DNA of 64,000 nucleotides, taken from NCBI GenBank assembly GCA_028274465.1, contig CM051455.1, positions 121,989,462 through 122,053,461 of the forward strand. Reading direction: 5' to 3'. Under the pieces are notes generated by a model, which worked only from the letters and a program-made list of their open reading frames with translations, did not search any database and was not told where the DNA came from. Shown piece after piece: positions 41,545 to 53,500 of this stretch (positions are counted from its first letter, which is position 1; each line of letters opens with the position of its first letter). This DNA is from Plantago ovata (taxonomy: Eukaryota; Streptophyta; Magnoliopsida; Lamiales; Plantaginaceae). The position numbers and the translations under genes are program-made.

Positions 41545-44500
41545 CTAAGCAAGAGCAGAGAATTCAACACAGTCCTTCTCGTAATCTTCAAGTAGCTTAC
41601 GGACTTCAAGTTGAATAATTCTTGCATTCTTGCAGGCAGTATAATGATGGTTTTTACCATTCATCTCTTTGTAGTGAATTACCCACAAGTGCATGCCCCA
41701 ATTGCTAGCATGTAGAAGTTGAGTGTCTGAAATACCCTTGTTGGCATGAATCTTCCTTAACCAGAGAAGGTCTTCTTCTTGATCCTTAGCATTGAGATAA
41801 AAGTACTCATAAGGAATCAAGCCATACTTCTTTTTGGACTTCTTGGTTATAGGGTCACTATAGTAAGCAACATCCATCGACTTGATTAAATCAGGCTCTT
41901 GTTTTATCTTCTTGCTGATGGAAGTTCTTCTTACCAAGATCTCAATATTCAGCCATTTTACAGCAATGTTCCTTGGATAGGGAGGAGGATCCCTTTATTT
42001 TCTTGAAACTTTCAATTCAATCCAAGTGTACATTTGATTCAGTACAGCAGTTGGAAAGAATTCATTGGCCAAAAGATCTTCCAGCTTTATGATCCAGCAA
42101 CCATGGAGGTTTCTGATCACATTCTGAGTGGTTTCCTCATTGCTGGTCTTAGTATAATCAATGCCAGTGCCAATTGCAATGTTAGATAGCCTTGTTTCTT
42201 CATGTCTTTGCTTTCTTCTTCTTGACTTGACATTTTCATGATCTTTTGTTGAAGATCTGGAGTCAGAAGAGAAGTGTTTGGATTGGCCAGATGGAGTTAA
42301 GGCATAAAGAGGCTTGGCCCTTATAACTTGAGCTATTGTTTGGTCATCATCATTATCATCATCTTCATTCATGTCTTGATGACTTTCAGTGTGACAAAAT
42401 TCTTGAGTTTTAGCAGAAGTACTTGTCCTTTTAGGATTTGCTGAACTTCTCTCAGAATCTGTTTTAGCTCTTTTCTTAGATCTTTGCTATGTTTCAGCAA
42501 GAGGTTCTTTGGGAGGTGGTCCAGGCATCTTTAATGGCGCTTCAGCTTCAGAGGGATTAGTTGATCTGTCTCTTGAAGACTTTCGTTTTCTAGAATCTCC
42601 CCCCTTAGACATGGATTGCATCATAGGTCTGATGTGTAAAGAGAAAAACTCATTGCAATTTCAGAAAGAGTATTTAGGCTGTTGTATTTCAGAATCATGT
42701 CTTGCTGATCTGTAGTTAGCTTAGACAATTCTTCTTTAATAAAAGCCAGATTCTCGTCATGTCTGCGCTCATTGTTGACTTTTTCTTCAAGCATAGCCTG
42801 AGCCTTTGTCAATGCGCTTTTAGCAAGCTTGAGTGCCTGACTGACATCTTCTTCATAGATTTTGTGATGTAGACTGATGTCTTTCTAAGATATGGTAAGT
42901 GTAGTAGTGCGTCTCAGCACAGTAGTCAGTATTTTGCCAATGTCAAGTGGACTTTCAGCAAGCAAGGCATCATCCTCTTCTTGGCATGCTTTGTGAACAG
43001 CCATTAGTGCTTTTATTCTAGGAGTAAACTCCTCAACGTTTTGGAACGACACTAGAGAGGGAGTGAGTGAGTGAGCTTTAATTTCAGTGGCGATCTGATC
43101 ATCATTTCTCAGCAAGCGACTTCTCTCAGCATCTCCTTCATCATTGATGAGAGATGGTGGAGGAATTTCCACAACTGTGGGTTCATTTTTCTTTGTCTTT
43201 TCTTCTTCATTTGCTGAGAAGTTAGATAGATCTTCTTCTTCATCAGATTCATCAAGGCCAGCAACCTTGATTCCCAAATATTTAGCTTCAGTCACTTCTG
43301 GTTGAGTGGTTGCTGAGGGAAACTCTTTGGACTCAACAACTGGAGTTTCACCAGTAGTAAGTGGAATGGAGGAGACTTCCTTGTTGTTCACTCCTGAAGA
43401 TTGAGCAATATCTATTTTCTTTGTGTGTTTGTCATGAATCTGTAGACTATTCTGTAATGCTCTTTGATAATCTTCATCAATTTCTTCTTCTTCTCCAAGG
43501 TTTGGATCAGTGACCTTAGCTTCGAGTAATGCTAACTCGGCATCAGAAAGCTTAGATTTGCCTTTAGGCATTTCAGCACGTTTTCTGGCGTACTCTTCTT
43601 CAGTTTCAGCAACTTGTTCAGTTGCTGGAGTACTTTTCTCAGCAGGAGTAGGAGTAGATTCTTGTTGCTGACTGGTAGTTTGTTCAGCTTGCTGATTCTC
43701 AATGTTGTTTTGATTTTCATTTTCAACAACTGTCATTTTTACTCCGCCAGCATCCGGACTAGGACCTTGATTATCATAATCATCGTCCTTGTTGTCCTTA
43801 GAATCTTTGGCTTCATCATCACTGGTATCTTTAAGGATATTTTCATCCTCTCCTTCTTCATCATCATCCGTCAGTATGACCAACTCAAGATGTTTGTACT
43901 TTGCAGCACTTGTAACTTCCTCTTCCTCATTGATTTTGTGGGGATCAACCACCACGGGTACAAAGGAACCCTTGAGCATCATAGCTTGTTCAGCTGGAGA
44001 GGCACTCTTGAACTTAGCTTTTATATTGTCTCTGATTGTAGCAATCAGATTTGAACTCATTTGCTGAGAATATGAGAGTTCTTCAGGAATTATAGAGTGT
44101 ACAAACGTCTCGAGTTTGAGTAGAGAGTTTCTCTTCTTCTCATTGGACAGATGGATGTGCAGATCTGAAAAGTCCATCCTTCTATATCTTTGCCAGTTGC
44201 TGACAGACTTAGCAACTCTGGTCAAAGTGTTCTTTTTGAAGTATGAGTATAGTTCTTCAGAACTAACTTCAAGAGCTTCCGTGATGTGAATCACTTCATC
44301 ATTCTCCTTTTGAGCCTGAATAAAAGTAAAGTAAACTCTGGTCAAAGTGTTCTTTTTGAAGTATGAGTATAGTTCTTCAGAACTAACTTCAAGAGCTTCC
44401 GTGATGTGAATCACTTCATCATTCTCCTTTTGAGCCTGAATAAAAGTAAAGTTATTTTCAGGAAGGTTTTGGAAAATAGTTTTAGAGTCTAAAATTGTGA

Positions 44501-46854
44501 CATGAATTACCTGCTGACTTTCAGCAAGCTCATGTTGCACACTGAGTTGTGCGGGTATTATTTCCATTGCTTCAGGAGCTGTGGCAGCATCCTTGAATTG
44601 TTCATCCTGAAATAACTCAATATTAGATACAAGTACTAAGTTTTCAAAACTTAGTAGATTTACCAAAAATTTCATCTACCTGCTAAACAGGAGTTGTGGA
44701 TTCTGGTGCAGAAGTTTCAGCAATCTTCTGACTTGTATCTTGAGAAGTCTGTAAAGAAATAATTATATTAGCTAAAGATAATTTTTCAAATAGTGAAGTT
44801 TGGCTTATATATGAGTTAACTACCTGCTGAAGAAGGGCAGGTGGTGACTCAGTCCTTTCAGCATTGACAACATCTTCATTATCTGGGACTTGTTCTTCAG
44901 CAGACTTCTTCTCTTGCTCTAACTGAGAAGGCTGTGCAGATTCAACAATCTCCCTTGTCTCTGAATTGACAAGTTGAGCAGAGACATCTAGACCTTTAAG
45001 TTCACTACTTGTCATGAACAGGTCTACAGACTTATTGGAGTTGTCATCAATCTCCATGTCCATTTGCTGGCTTAGGTCAGTCAGCACCAGTTGGACTTTG
45101 TCAATTGAAGTTATCGGTGAACTTGGTCTAATATTCTCAGCATCATGAGATGCGTCGTCGAACAATGTCTCTTGTTGTGTTTCAGCAACCTTTGGGACTT
45201 GAACCATTGCAGTCTCAACAGCTGGTTCTTCAGCAATTGCAGCTTCAGCAATTTATCGAACTGGACTAGTTGCTATTTCAGCAACTGTCTCTTCTGCAAC
45301 ACTTTCAGCAAGTGCAGCTTATCTTAAATCTGCAGCAATGTCACTTGCTGGTTCCAGAGTGTTGTCATCAAGATTATCTTCTATGTGGATATCTGCTAAA
45401 CGTGCTAAGGAAGGATTTTCATTTCCACTGCCTTGTGGTCTTGCTTCAGCAGATGAATCCAAGTTAATTGGATTTCTGAAAACTTCAGCAAACACTTCAG
45501 CAACATCTACTACAGTGGCTTGCGTTTCAGCAACCACTGGAACGTCATCATCCTGAATGACATGGACAATTGGAACGGAATTTCTTGTCGTTGTTTTCTT
45601 TCTTGGGAAGGTCTTTGTCCTTGCCTTCTTAGGAATAGGATCAGCTGATGAAGCTGCAGTTTGAGTGTCATCATCAGCTTTCCTCTTTTTCTTGGATCTT
45701 TTGCAGGGTACAATAGTGTCAGCAACCGCAGTAGTATCAGTAGCAACATCTGCAGTTGTTGCATTCTCAACAACATTTGCAGCTGTTGTATTCCTAGATT
45801 GCTAATCAGTTTCTGCAACATTTGCAGCTGTTGTATTCCTAGACTAGTTATCAGTCTCAACAACATTTGCAGCTGTTGCTTTCTTTGACTTTTTGTCAGC
45901 AACCTTAGGTCCATTCAGCTTGTAGAAAGCTCTTCCCACATTGCATACTGATTTCTTAATCGGCAATGGGTTTCTTAATCCTGAAATGTTCAAGGATGTA
46001 GCATATTTTCAATCCATACATTACTGGAAGGGAAGGTGAGACTGTGTTGTCTTCAACCTTGACCTTGAACTTTGTAACACAATGAACAAGCCTGTTGAAA
46101 ATGTACTTAGCCCAGTTATGTCAGTTTTGCTCTCATAGATATGCATCAGCAAAGGAGACCTTCTCAGGCCTACTTGGTCAATTCCTCCAACTTGGGAGTC
46201 AAGAACTTTGATGAGTAGCAGAGCTACTAGACCAAGTGAATGGCAGAGATGCTTCCTCTTTACGTGCTTATTCCAAGTCACAGGAGCAATCTCTCCTTTC
46301 TTCATCCTTTCGTTTCTGACATCACTGTAGAAGGCTTCAATTTCTTCATCAGTGGCAGTGATGTCATCTTCAGTTCCACTAGTTGGAATCTAAAAGATGT
46401 TAGCTAAATCAATCCATTTCAGGATGATTTGCTCTCCTTGAACTGTGGTAGAAATCACTTTTTCAGTGACTCCTTGTCCATCAGTAAGGGTTTGGATTTC
46501 TGCATTGTTGTAGAATTCCATAGTGTCCAGCATGCTCACTTTCTTAGTGCGAGAAGTAAATAAGAAAAGTAGGCCTTGTTTATTTATGTAATTCAACGCC
46601 CCTACGTTTTCTTCGTCCAAATCTTGTTCATAGAAGTATCTGATATACTTCTCTTTTGCAAATCCTCTCCATTGCATCATCTGTTCACACTTTGCAGTGT
46701 CAAGATATGCAGGAGGCATGGGTCTTTCAGTTATGCGGTTATTGGCCAACACGATTTTCACCGTGTTTTTCACCGCAGTAGGAGCAGTGCTTTTTCCAGC
46801 ACTGTCTGCCTTTGAGGACTTGGTGGTCTTAGATGATTGTCTCTTGGGAGCCAT
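41545..46854 (-). pseudogene. Third (env-like position) ORF of copia B, decayed
   Basis: About 5.3 kb lies between pol and the 3' LTR in the sense of the element. It begins MAPKRQSSKTTKSSKADSAG (46854), followed by a folded-looking domain (46390-46854 and 46021-46305) that I compare, cautiously, with the 'putative plant transposon protein' domain seen in plant retroelement third ORFs. A long acidic Ser/Thr/Gln-rich region follows (42885-45900) with predicted coiled coils and many VAET-type peptides, then a C-terminal block (41545-41937). It carries in-frame stops (for example TAG near 46392 and TAA near 45255) and frameshifts. Internal repeats are three 45-bp units (45771-45905) and a perfect 120-bp in-frame duplication (44221-44460). 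Sirevirus third ORFs are called env-like by position; no membrane segment is obvious here. Confidence 0.65.
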
Positions 46855-47636
46855 CTCTTATATAGTAGGTAAGGGTTGAGAGTGTACGAAAAAGAGACTT
46901 TTCTTTTTGACCGGAGGTACATTAAATTAGAGCACAGGCTAGAAATTTTTGCAGAGAAAGGAAATGTGAGTTAAGGAATTTTGTCTTTCTCTAACTCTTC
47001 ATTTATATAGTATCTCTATTATGTGAAAAGCTCAATGGTTTTGAGTTCTCAGCAAGGGTAAAACAAAGATTCATTGAGTTAGTGGAGCCTTTGCATTAAA
47101 TGCGTAGTGGACCACTAACACAAAACCATCAACGATTTTATCCAATCTGACTTTAACAATTACCTTTTCAAGTAACAAGCCTTGTATTTGCTGAAAATTC
47201 CCCCTTAATCAAATATCTCAATTTTCTTTAGGGTAAAAGATATTTCTAAGTTCCCGTCTCAACAAATTCTCTTTATATTGAGATATCCTTAGGTAAAATC
47301 TAAGAACTATTTTTGCTCTTTGCTAAGTTCCCGTCTCAGATTTTTCTTTTGATACTTGAATACTTGATTGAGTATCCTTGATTGTCTGAATGCCAGTTTC
47401 AGCAATCTTTGATGTTTTCTTACTGAGTTCCCGTCTCAGCAAATGATCAAGTTTCCTAACAAATACCCGGTTTGAAGGAATTACTTGTTGAATGCCTGTT
47501 TCAGCAAACATTTTAGTGTACAACCATTTCTTTTTAGAGAAGTCAGTGGAAGGGACTTTTTAAGGAACAAATAGCCTTTAACCAACCATTGGCTTGCTGA
47601 ATACCTGTTTCAGCAATCCACCAAATGTATCCCTTT
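46855..47636 (-). other. Spacer between pol and third ORF of copia B
   Basis: This 0.8 kb is non-coding. It has at least three AGTTCCCGTCTCA blocks (47250, 47325, 47420) interleaved with GTTTCAGCAA blocks (47393, 47490, 47607), giving a loose repeat array. It may contain the promoter or splice acceptor for the third ORF, but I cannot point to one. Confidence 0.45.
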
Positions 47637-49295
47637 TTATTGAGGTAGTTCAATCAATCCAAGGTTATACCTTAGCATTGCGAACCTATTATCTGGTAGG
47701 GGCTTGGTAAAGATGTCAGCAAGTTGATCATCAGTACCTACTTTTACAACCTCAATGTCTCCTTTTTCCACATGATCTCTAATGAAATGATGTCTAATAT
47801 CAATGTGCTTTGTCCTTGAGTGGAACTTAGGATTTTGCGTGATAGCAATAGCACTTGTATTATCACAAAAGATTGGTGTTTTTTTTTTTGCAGAAATACC
47901 ATAATCTCTTAATTGTTGCTGAATCCATAGTATTTGAGCTGTGCAACAACCAACCGCAATGTATTCAGATTCAGTGGATGAATTAGCAACACAGGTTTGC
48001 TTCTTGCTGAACCATGATATTAATCTTGTACCTAGAAACTGACAAGTTCCAGAAGTACTTTTTCTATGAAGAGTTGATCCTCCATGATCAGCATCAGAAT
48101 AACCAAACAATTCCAATCCAGAATCTTTTGGATACCATAATCCAACATTGACTGTACCTTTGACATATTTCAGTATCTTGAGTGCCTTTTTGTAGTGTGA
48201 TTCTCTTGGATCAGATTGGAATCTTGCACACACACAAACAACATACTGAATGTCAGGCCTACTTTCTGTTAGATACAACAAGGAACCAATGAGCTTCCTA
48301 TACTTGTATTCATCAACACTTTTATCTTGTTTAGTATAGCCCAATTTGGTGCCAATGCTCATGGGGATCTTTTCAGGTTTTTCTTCCTCTTTGATCCTGA
48401 ACTTTATGAGCATTTCCTTTGCATACTTTGCTTGATTTATGAATATTCTATCTTTGAGTTGCTTGACTTGCAATCCTAGGAAATAATTCAATTTGCCCAT
48501 CATACTGATTTCAAACTTGTTTGTCATGAGTTTGGCAAAATCATCTCAAAGTTGATTGTCCTTAGATCCAAATATTATGTCATCCACATAAATCTTGACT
48601 AAGAGTATTTTACCATCATGGTTCATGGTAAATAAGGTTTTGTCAACTTCACCTTTCTTGAAACCATTATCCAACAAGAACTTAGCTAAAGTATCATACC
48701 AAGCTCTTGGTGCTTGCTTTAGACCATATACAACTTTCTGAAGCTTGTATACCATCTTGATTTCTAAGGGAAATTCAAAGCCAGGGGGTTGTTCTAGGTA
48801 GACTTCTTCAGCAAGTTCACCATTTAGGAATGCACTTTTAACATCCACTTGATAAACAATGACGTCATTATGAGCAACAAAGGCTAAGAAGAGTCTAATA
48901 GCATCCAATCTTGCGACTGGTGCATAAGACTCATCATAGTCCAATCCTTCAGTCGGGCAGTAACCTTGAGCAACTAAACGTGCTTTGTTCCTTGTTACTT
49001 CTCCAGACTCACTCAGCTTGTTTCTGAACACCCACTTTGTAGCAATTTCTTTCATTCCTTCAGCAAGGGGTACAAGTTTCCAGACTTTGTTCCCTTCTAA
49101 TTGATCCAGTTCTTCTTGCATTGCCTTGATCCATTCAGAATGCTTTAAAGCTTCTTCTATGGTCTTGGGTTCAATTTCTGAAACAAAGCAAGAGAACAAA
49201 GTTTCTACTTCAATGACGTTTGCTTCTTCAACAAGTTCTTGATTAGTAGATACTTTGGATCTAGTCACTTGGTGTTTGTCAATATCACCAATCAT
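47637..49295 (-). pseudogene. Copia B reverse transcriptase and RNase H
   Basis: Two adjacent frames (49295-48546 and 48527-47637) are in one phase and separated by a TGA near 48544. The first has the copia RT (RVT_2) landmarks [42 protein letters not shown] and YVDDIIFGS. The second has RPDIQYVV, GYSDADHGG, STSGTCQFLG, STESEYIA, CDNTSAIA and TKHIDIRHHF, the RNase H of Ty1/copia. The protein ends IELPQ before TGA. The nonsense codon makes it inactive. Confidence 0.92.
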
Positions 49296-49558
49296 ATCCG
49301 TAGAGGGATAGAGGGATGATCTCTAATCCACTTATTAACAGGTTTTCTGCTCTTTGGATCTGGATAAGTTTGCATTTCAGCATGTAACTCTTCAGCAAGT
49401 ACTTGTTCAGTACTACTGGTATCTTGTTGTGTCTCTGCTGAAATTGGTTAATCAGCAACTACTTGTTCAGCATTGCTGGTTTGAGGTAACTCGTCAGCAG
49501 ACACAGGAAGTTGCGTAGTTTTAGCAACATCTGGAGCAACCGCGTCTTTAGCCGGAAA

Positions 49559-51447
49559 TTATTTATCATGAACTATATTTATCTTGTCATGACTTGGGGA
49601 AGGAGTGTCATTGTCAGAATCATCATTTAGTTCAATTGATTTGATATTTCTAGCATCAGATTCAGTTCTTTGCTCGTGTATGAGTAATTTATTCATACAT
49701 TCTGATATTTCTTCTTCAGCAGGGACTCCTTGTGATTTTTCATAGAATACAACATGCACTGATTCTTCGATCTTTTTTGCCTTTTTGTTTTAAACTCTAT
49801 AAGCTTTAATATGCAAGGAGTTTCCAAGAAATATCGTTTCGTCTGCCTTTGGTTGAAATGTTCTTAAGTATTCTCTACCATTGTTAAGAACAAAGCATTT
49901 GCAACCAAATACTCTTAGATGAGTGATGTTAGGAGGTCTTCCAACAAATAACTCATAGGGAGTCTTTTTGTATTCCTTAGTTATCAAGCATCTATTTTGA
50001 GTATAGTAGGCGGTATTAATCGCTTCAACCCAATAATCGTTCTAGCTGCTTCCTTAAGGGTACGATTCTTCCTTTCAACAACACCATTTTGTTGAGGTGT
50101 CCTTACTGAGGATAACTGATGTTGTATGCCTTTTGAAGTGCAATACTCAGTTATGTACTGGTTTACAAACTCAGTACCATGGTCTATTCTTATGACTTTT
50201 ACCTTGTCATTTTTCATGACTTCGAGCTTGTTCAGCAAGTTAGGTATTTCAGTCCTTGTTTCAGACTTGTGTTTGATAAATACTACCCAAGTGAATCTTG
50301 AATAGTCATCTACCACCACCAGACCATACTTCTTGCCAGCATAGCTTGTTGAAGAAGATTCAAACAAGTCCATGTGAGAGAGTTGTAAAGGGTTTGTAGT
50401 TGACGGTACTGCCTTGTTCTTGAAAGAAGTTTTGGTTTGCTTTCCTTGCTGACAAGCATTGCAAACACCATCCTTCTTAAAAGTAACCTTAGGTAATCCA
50501 ACTACAAGTGCCTTTTTAGACAGCTTATTCAGCGTCTTGAAGTTTAGGTGACTTGTTCATTTATGCCATAACCATGCTTTTTCAACAAGGCAATCATGAT
50601 CTGAGACAAGGCATTTTTCAACGATTGCTGAAGACCAATCTACGGTATAGAGACCTCCTGATCTTCTAGCAACCATAATAACCTTCTTTGTCTCAAAGTC
50701 AATAAGTTTACATTCATCACTTTTGATTTCGATGAAGTAACCCTTGTCAGCGAATTGACTCATGCTGAAAAGGTTAAACTTAAGATTTTTGACATAAAGA
50801 ACTCCCGAAATGGTAATGCATCCTAACTTCACGTCACCATAACCTTTAGTAGAGCCAAAGCCTCCACCAGCAAACCTTATTGTTGGACCTTTAGCCACCG
50901 TCTATAGTTTATAAGGTTTTTCTTGTTGCCCGTCATGTGCTTTCCACAACCACTGCCAAAGTGCCAAATTGCATTGTTTGTCTCCGTGACTGAAGTCTGC
51001 ACAATCAAGAGCAAACAAGTTAATTATCCAATATTGGATGTCCATTAACATGTTCAAGAAAACGTCCAGTGGAAACCCAAGTCTTGAGTTTTTCAACTTT
51101 GACTTGTTTTCTACTTTCTGAGGAACTAGAGGGCTTAGAATCGAAAGACTTTTGATCATTGCTAATCAAGTCCACTTTCTGATGTGGTGTCTTGCTTGGT
51201 TGACCCTTTTGCTGAACATACTTTTTAGTAAGTTCTTTTCTAGCAAGGTTCCTTCTAGTCCTAGCATTTTGAGTTTTGTCAGAACTCTAGCTTGGTTTTG
51301 TTCATCTCTTTGAAGTATCTTTGCTGACTTTGCTTATACTCATAAAAGAGTTGACTTTGCTTGGTTTTGAATCCAAGTCCACTTTTCGGAGAGTGCTGAG
51401 CTTTTGTCTCAGCAACCTTACTCGATTCAGGTTTGTCAGCAAAAGTC
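49559..51447 (-). pseudogene. Copia B protease / GAG-pre-integrase / integrase, decayed
   Basis: Minus-strand pieces: 51159-50902 (end of gag and a frame-shifted protease whose zone corresponds to FDSGCGKHMTG in copia A), 50898-50557 (GAG-pre-integrase, GCITISGVLYVKNLKFNLFS), 50373-49984 (integrase core, VVDDYSRFTWV, IDHGTEF and NGVVERKNRT giving D, D and E) and 49987-49790 (YELFVGRPPNITHLRVFGC). Frameshifts separate the pieces. The remainder to 49295 is the acidic linker before RT. Confidence 0.88.
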
Positions 51448-51452
51448 TTCTG
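51448..51452. other. Target duplication TTCTG, left of solo LTR
   Basis: TTCTG recurs at 52320-52324 immediately after the solo LTR. Confidence 0.92.
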
Positions 51453-52319
51453 TGTTAATGTTGAAATATGTCCGATTTGTTGTACGAACCAGGAGACGAC
51501 TTAACGCGACACAAGTTCGACATATAGGGCACAGATGTCCGACACATGTGCCCTCGTCCGACTAATGTGATCACCCTCAAACAAATTCTACTCGAGACCA
51601 TGGTCCGACATACTAAGCGAGTAGTATGTTTCCAAGGACTACGGTCAAAGTCTATGTGTCCGACACACTTCTTTATATCGGACATACCGAGCGAGACAAT
51701 TAAGTCAGGATACCTCAAGAAAGAATGTCTGACACACTTTTTGGTATCGGACTAGTCAAGCGAGACACCTATGTATCGGACTGTAAGAAGAACTTATACA
51801 AGTCATATATAGTTCGTATTACCACTGGGTCTCGAACATTCTAGTCGGACCGTATATCGGACGCTATGTCGGATACAAAGACGGGACGAAATCCTGGAAT
51901 GTTCCATAAAACGTAAAGTTACCAACTTAGCCTTGTGGAAACCCTAATTTGGTACGTGGGCCAGGCCCATTAAGCCAACTAATGGGCTTTTAGCCTTTGA
52001 TAATCAATCATGGCCTTACACTTGGCGCAATCTCATGAGCTTTATCACCATTTGGGAAACACTATAAATAGGGGACACTATTCACCCCTAAAGGTAATCA
52101 ATATCTTACCCACTTTCATACTATATATACTAGAGTGGCTTTCAACCCTCTAACCGTAAAGTCGATTATCCGGTTTGATCACTAGATAAACCGGAAAACC
52201 GTTACTAATCTCCCCCTCAAGTTTTATTTCAGGACTTTACTTGCTATGGAAGGAGGCTAAAGTCAAGAGGACCGCGGATTAGAACACATTAGAAGTACTT
52301 AGTGATTTACCCATCAACA
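51453..52319 (+). mobile_element. Solo LTR of a gypsy element related to element 1
   Basis: This 867-bp sequence, TGTTAATGTTG to CCATCAACA, is flanked by TTCTG on both sides, with no internal region or second LTR. It is the product of LTR-LTR recombination. It shares the first ~20 bp pattern (TGTTGAAATATGTCC), a CTATAAATAGGGG TATA motif (~52070) and the downstream layout (GTAAAGTCG, CCCCCTC, ATTTCAGG) with element 1, so it is a Tat-lineage relative but not the same family. It carries repeated GTCCGAC/GTCGGAC motifs in its first 450 bp. Confidence 0.92.
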
Positions 52320-52324
52320 TTCTG

Positions 52325-53500
52325 ATTACTTTTAGTAATCTTGCCTTTAGTCTTAACAAATTGCTTTTCAGCAACTTGTTTGGCGGAATGCTTTACAACA
52401 TCCTCTTTCTGAACAGTTTGCTTTTCAGCAACCTATTTTCCTTTTCAATTCTTGTTACTTTGAGTGGCAACAACGGGTTTCAAGGTCATAGGTACTTGAT
52501 TTCTTATTTCAGCAACCTTAGATTGACCAATCTGATAGAGTTCTGGTTGACCACTATCAGTTGCACGAAGAAAGGTGATTGGTGATTTGTCTTTACTCAA
52601 GAGTATTACATCATCACCTTCATACGTTGCACCTAAACCTTCTTTCTGAGATGGATCTCTCAGATAAGAGTTTAGTTCAGTCAGTGTGTTACTAGCATCA
52701 GCATAAGATTTGAAATTGACTTTCATCTTTTTCATTTCCTGTATTTCAGCAAGTAACTTTAGAATTGAGGACTGATACTCTTCCAATTCTATTGTCATTT
52801 CAGCATTCTTCTCTCTAGCTTCAGCAATTAACTTCTTGAGATGCAATATTTCAGCATCTTTCTTTTCTGACTCAACGCTCAGCAAGACATACTTTTCAGT
52901 AGTTTGCTTAGTCAGAAGTTCAACATTCTGTAGTTTCTCTTGCTGTTTGCTCATAGTTTTCTAAAATCTTTCGATTTCTCCTTGAATTCTATCAAGGTCA
53001 ATGTCATCTTCACTTTCTGAATCAGAGTCAGAGGTAGGACAATTTACCTGACCGGCCATGAGGCAGAATTCGTAGTTTGACACATCTGGATAAGCTTCCA
53101 TAGCTATTCCACAAACTTCCTTGCCGATCTCTACATCAAGAGTGGCTTCTTCTTCTTCAGTGTCTGAACTCTCTACCTCACTGTCTTCAGATCTTGTTTC
53201 AATGCAAAGAGCATCGATTTTTGCTTGAAGCGTTTTCTTTTCTTCAACAATCAAAGCCCTTTTGAACTTCTTCTTCTTTTCAGCAGATTTCTCTTTCAGT
53301 AAAGGACAATTTGCTTTGAAGTGTCCAGGCTTTTTGCAATAAAAGCAAAGATCATTGCCAACTGCTGGTTCTTCAGAGAAGTTTACTTGCTGAGCTTGCT
53401 TGTTCAGCGAGCTAGCTTCATTCTTGTATTTATGGTAGTTGTTATCAAGATGCTTTTTCAGCTTCTCTTTTGCTTTTCGCCTTTCAAGTTCCTTACTGAT
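52325..53500 (-). pseudogene. Copia B gag C-terminal part with CCHC zinc knuckle
   Basis: Minus frames 53539-52961 and 52954-52445 encode ISKELERRKAKEKLKKH, the zinc knuckle LCFYCKKPGHFKANC (CX2CX4HX4C), an acidic stretch (EVESSDTEEEEA), a coiled coil and the TYEGDDVILLSKDKSPITF segment. The first codons of the open frame (MVNCSSKFTSFLT) derive from the neighbouring LTR start, not from gag, because the LTR of copia A abuts the gene at 53500/53501. The gag N-terminus is missing. Confidence 0.85.

Larger units (their letters stand above)
28966..53500 (-). mobile_element. Copia B: Sirevirus-like Ty1/copia element, minus strand, decayed and nested
   Basis: Read on the minus strand from 53500 leftward it has truncated gag with a CCHC knuckle, protease, integrase, RT, RNase H, a spacer, a long third ORF, a polypurine tract and the 3' LTR. 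A third ORF after pol is the hallmark of the Sirevirus (SIRE/Maximus) lineage. Its 5' LTR and gag N-terminus are missing at the junction with copia A (53500/53501). Insertions into it are element 2 (29915-39304), the Mutator-like element (39977-41345) and a solo LTR (51453-52319). Many stops and frameshifts show that it is old. Confidence 0.85.
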
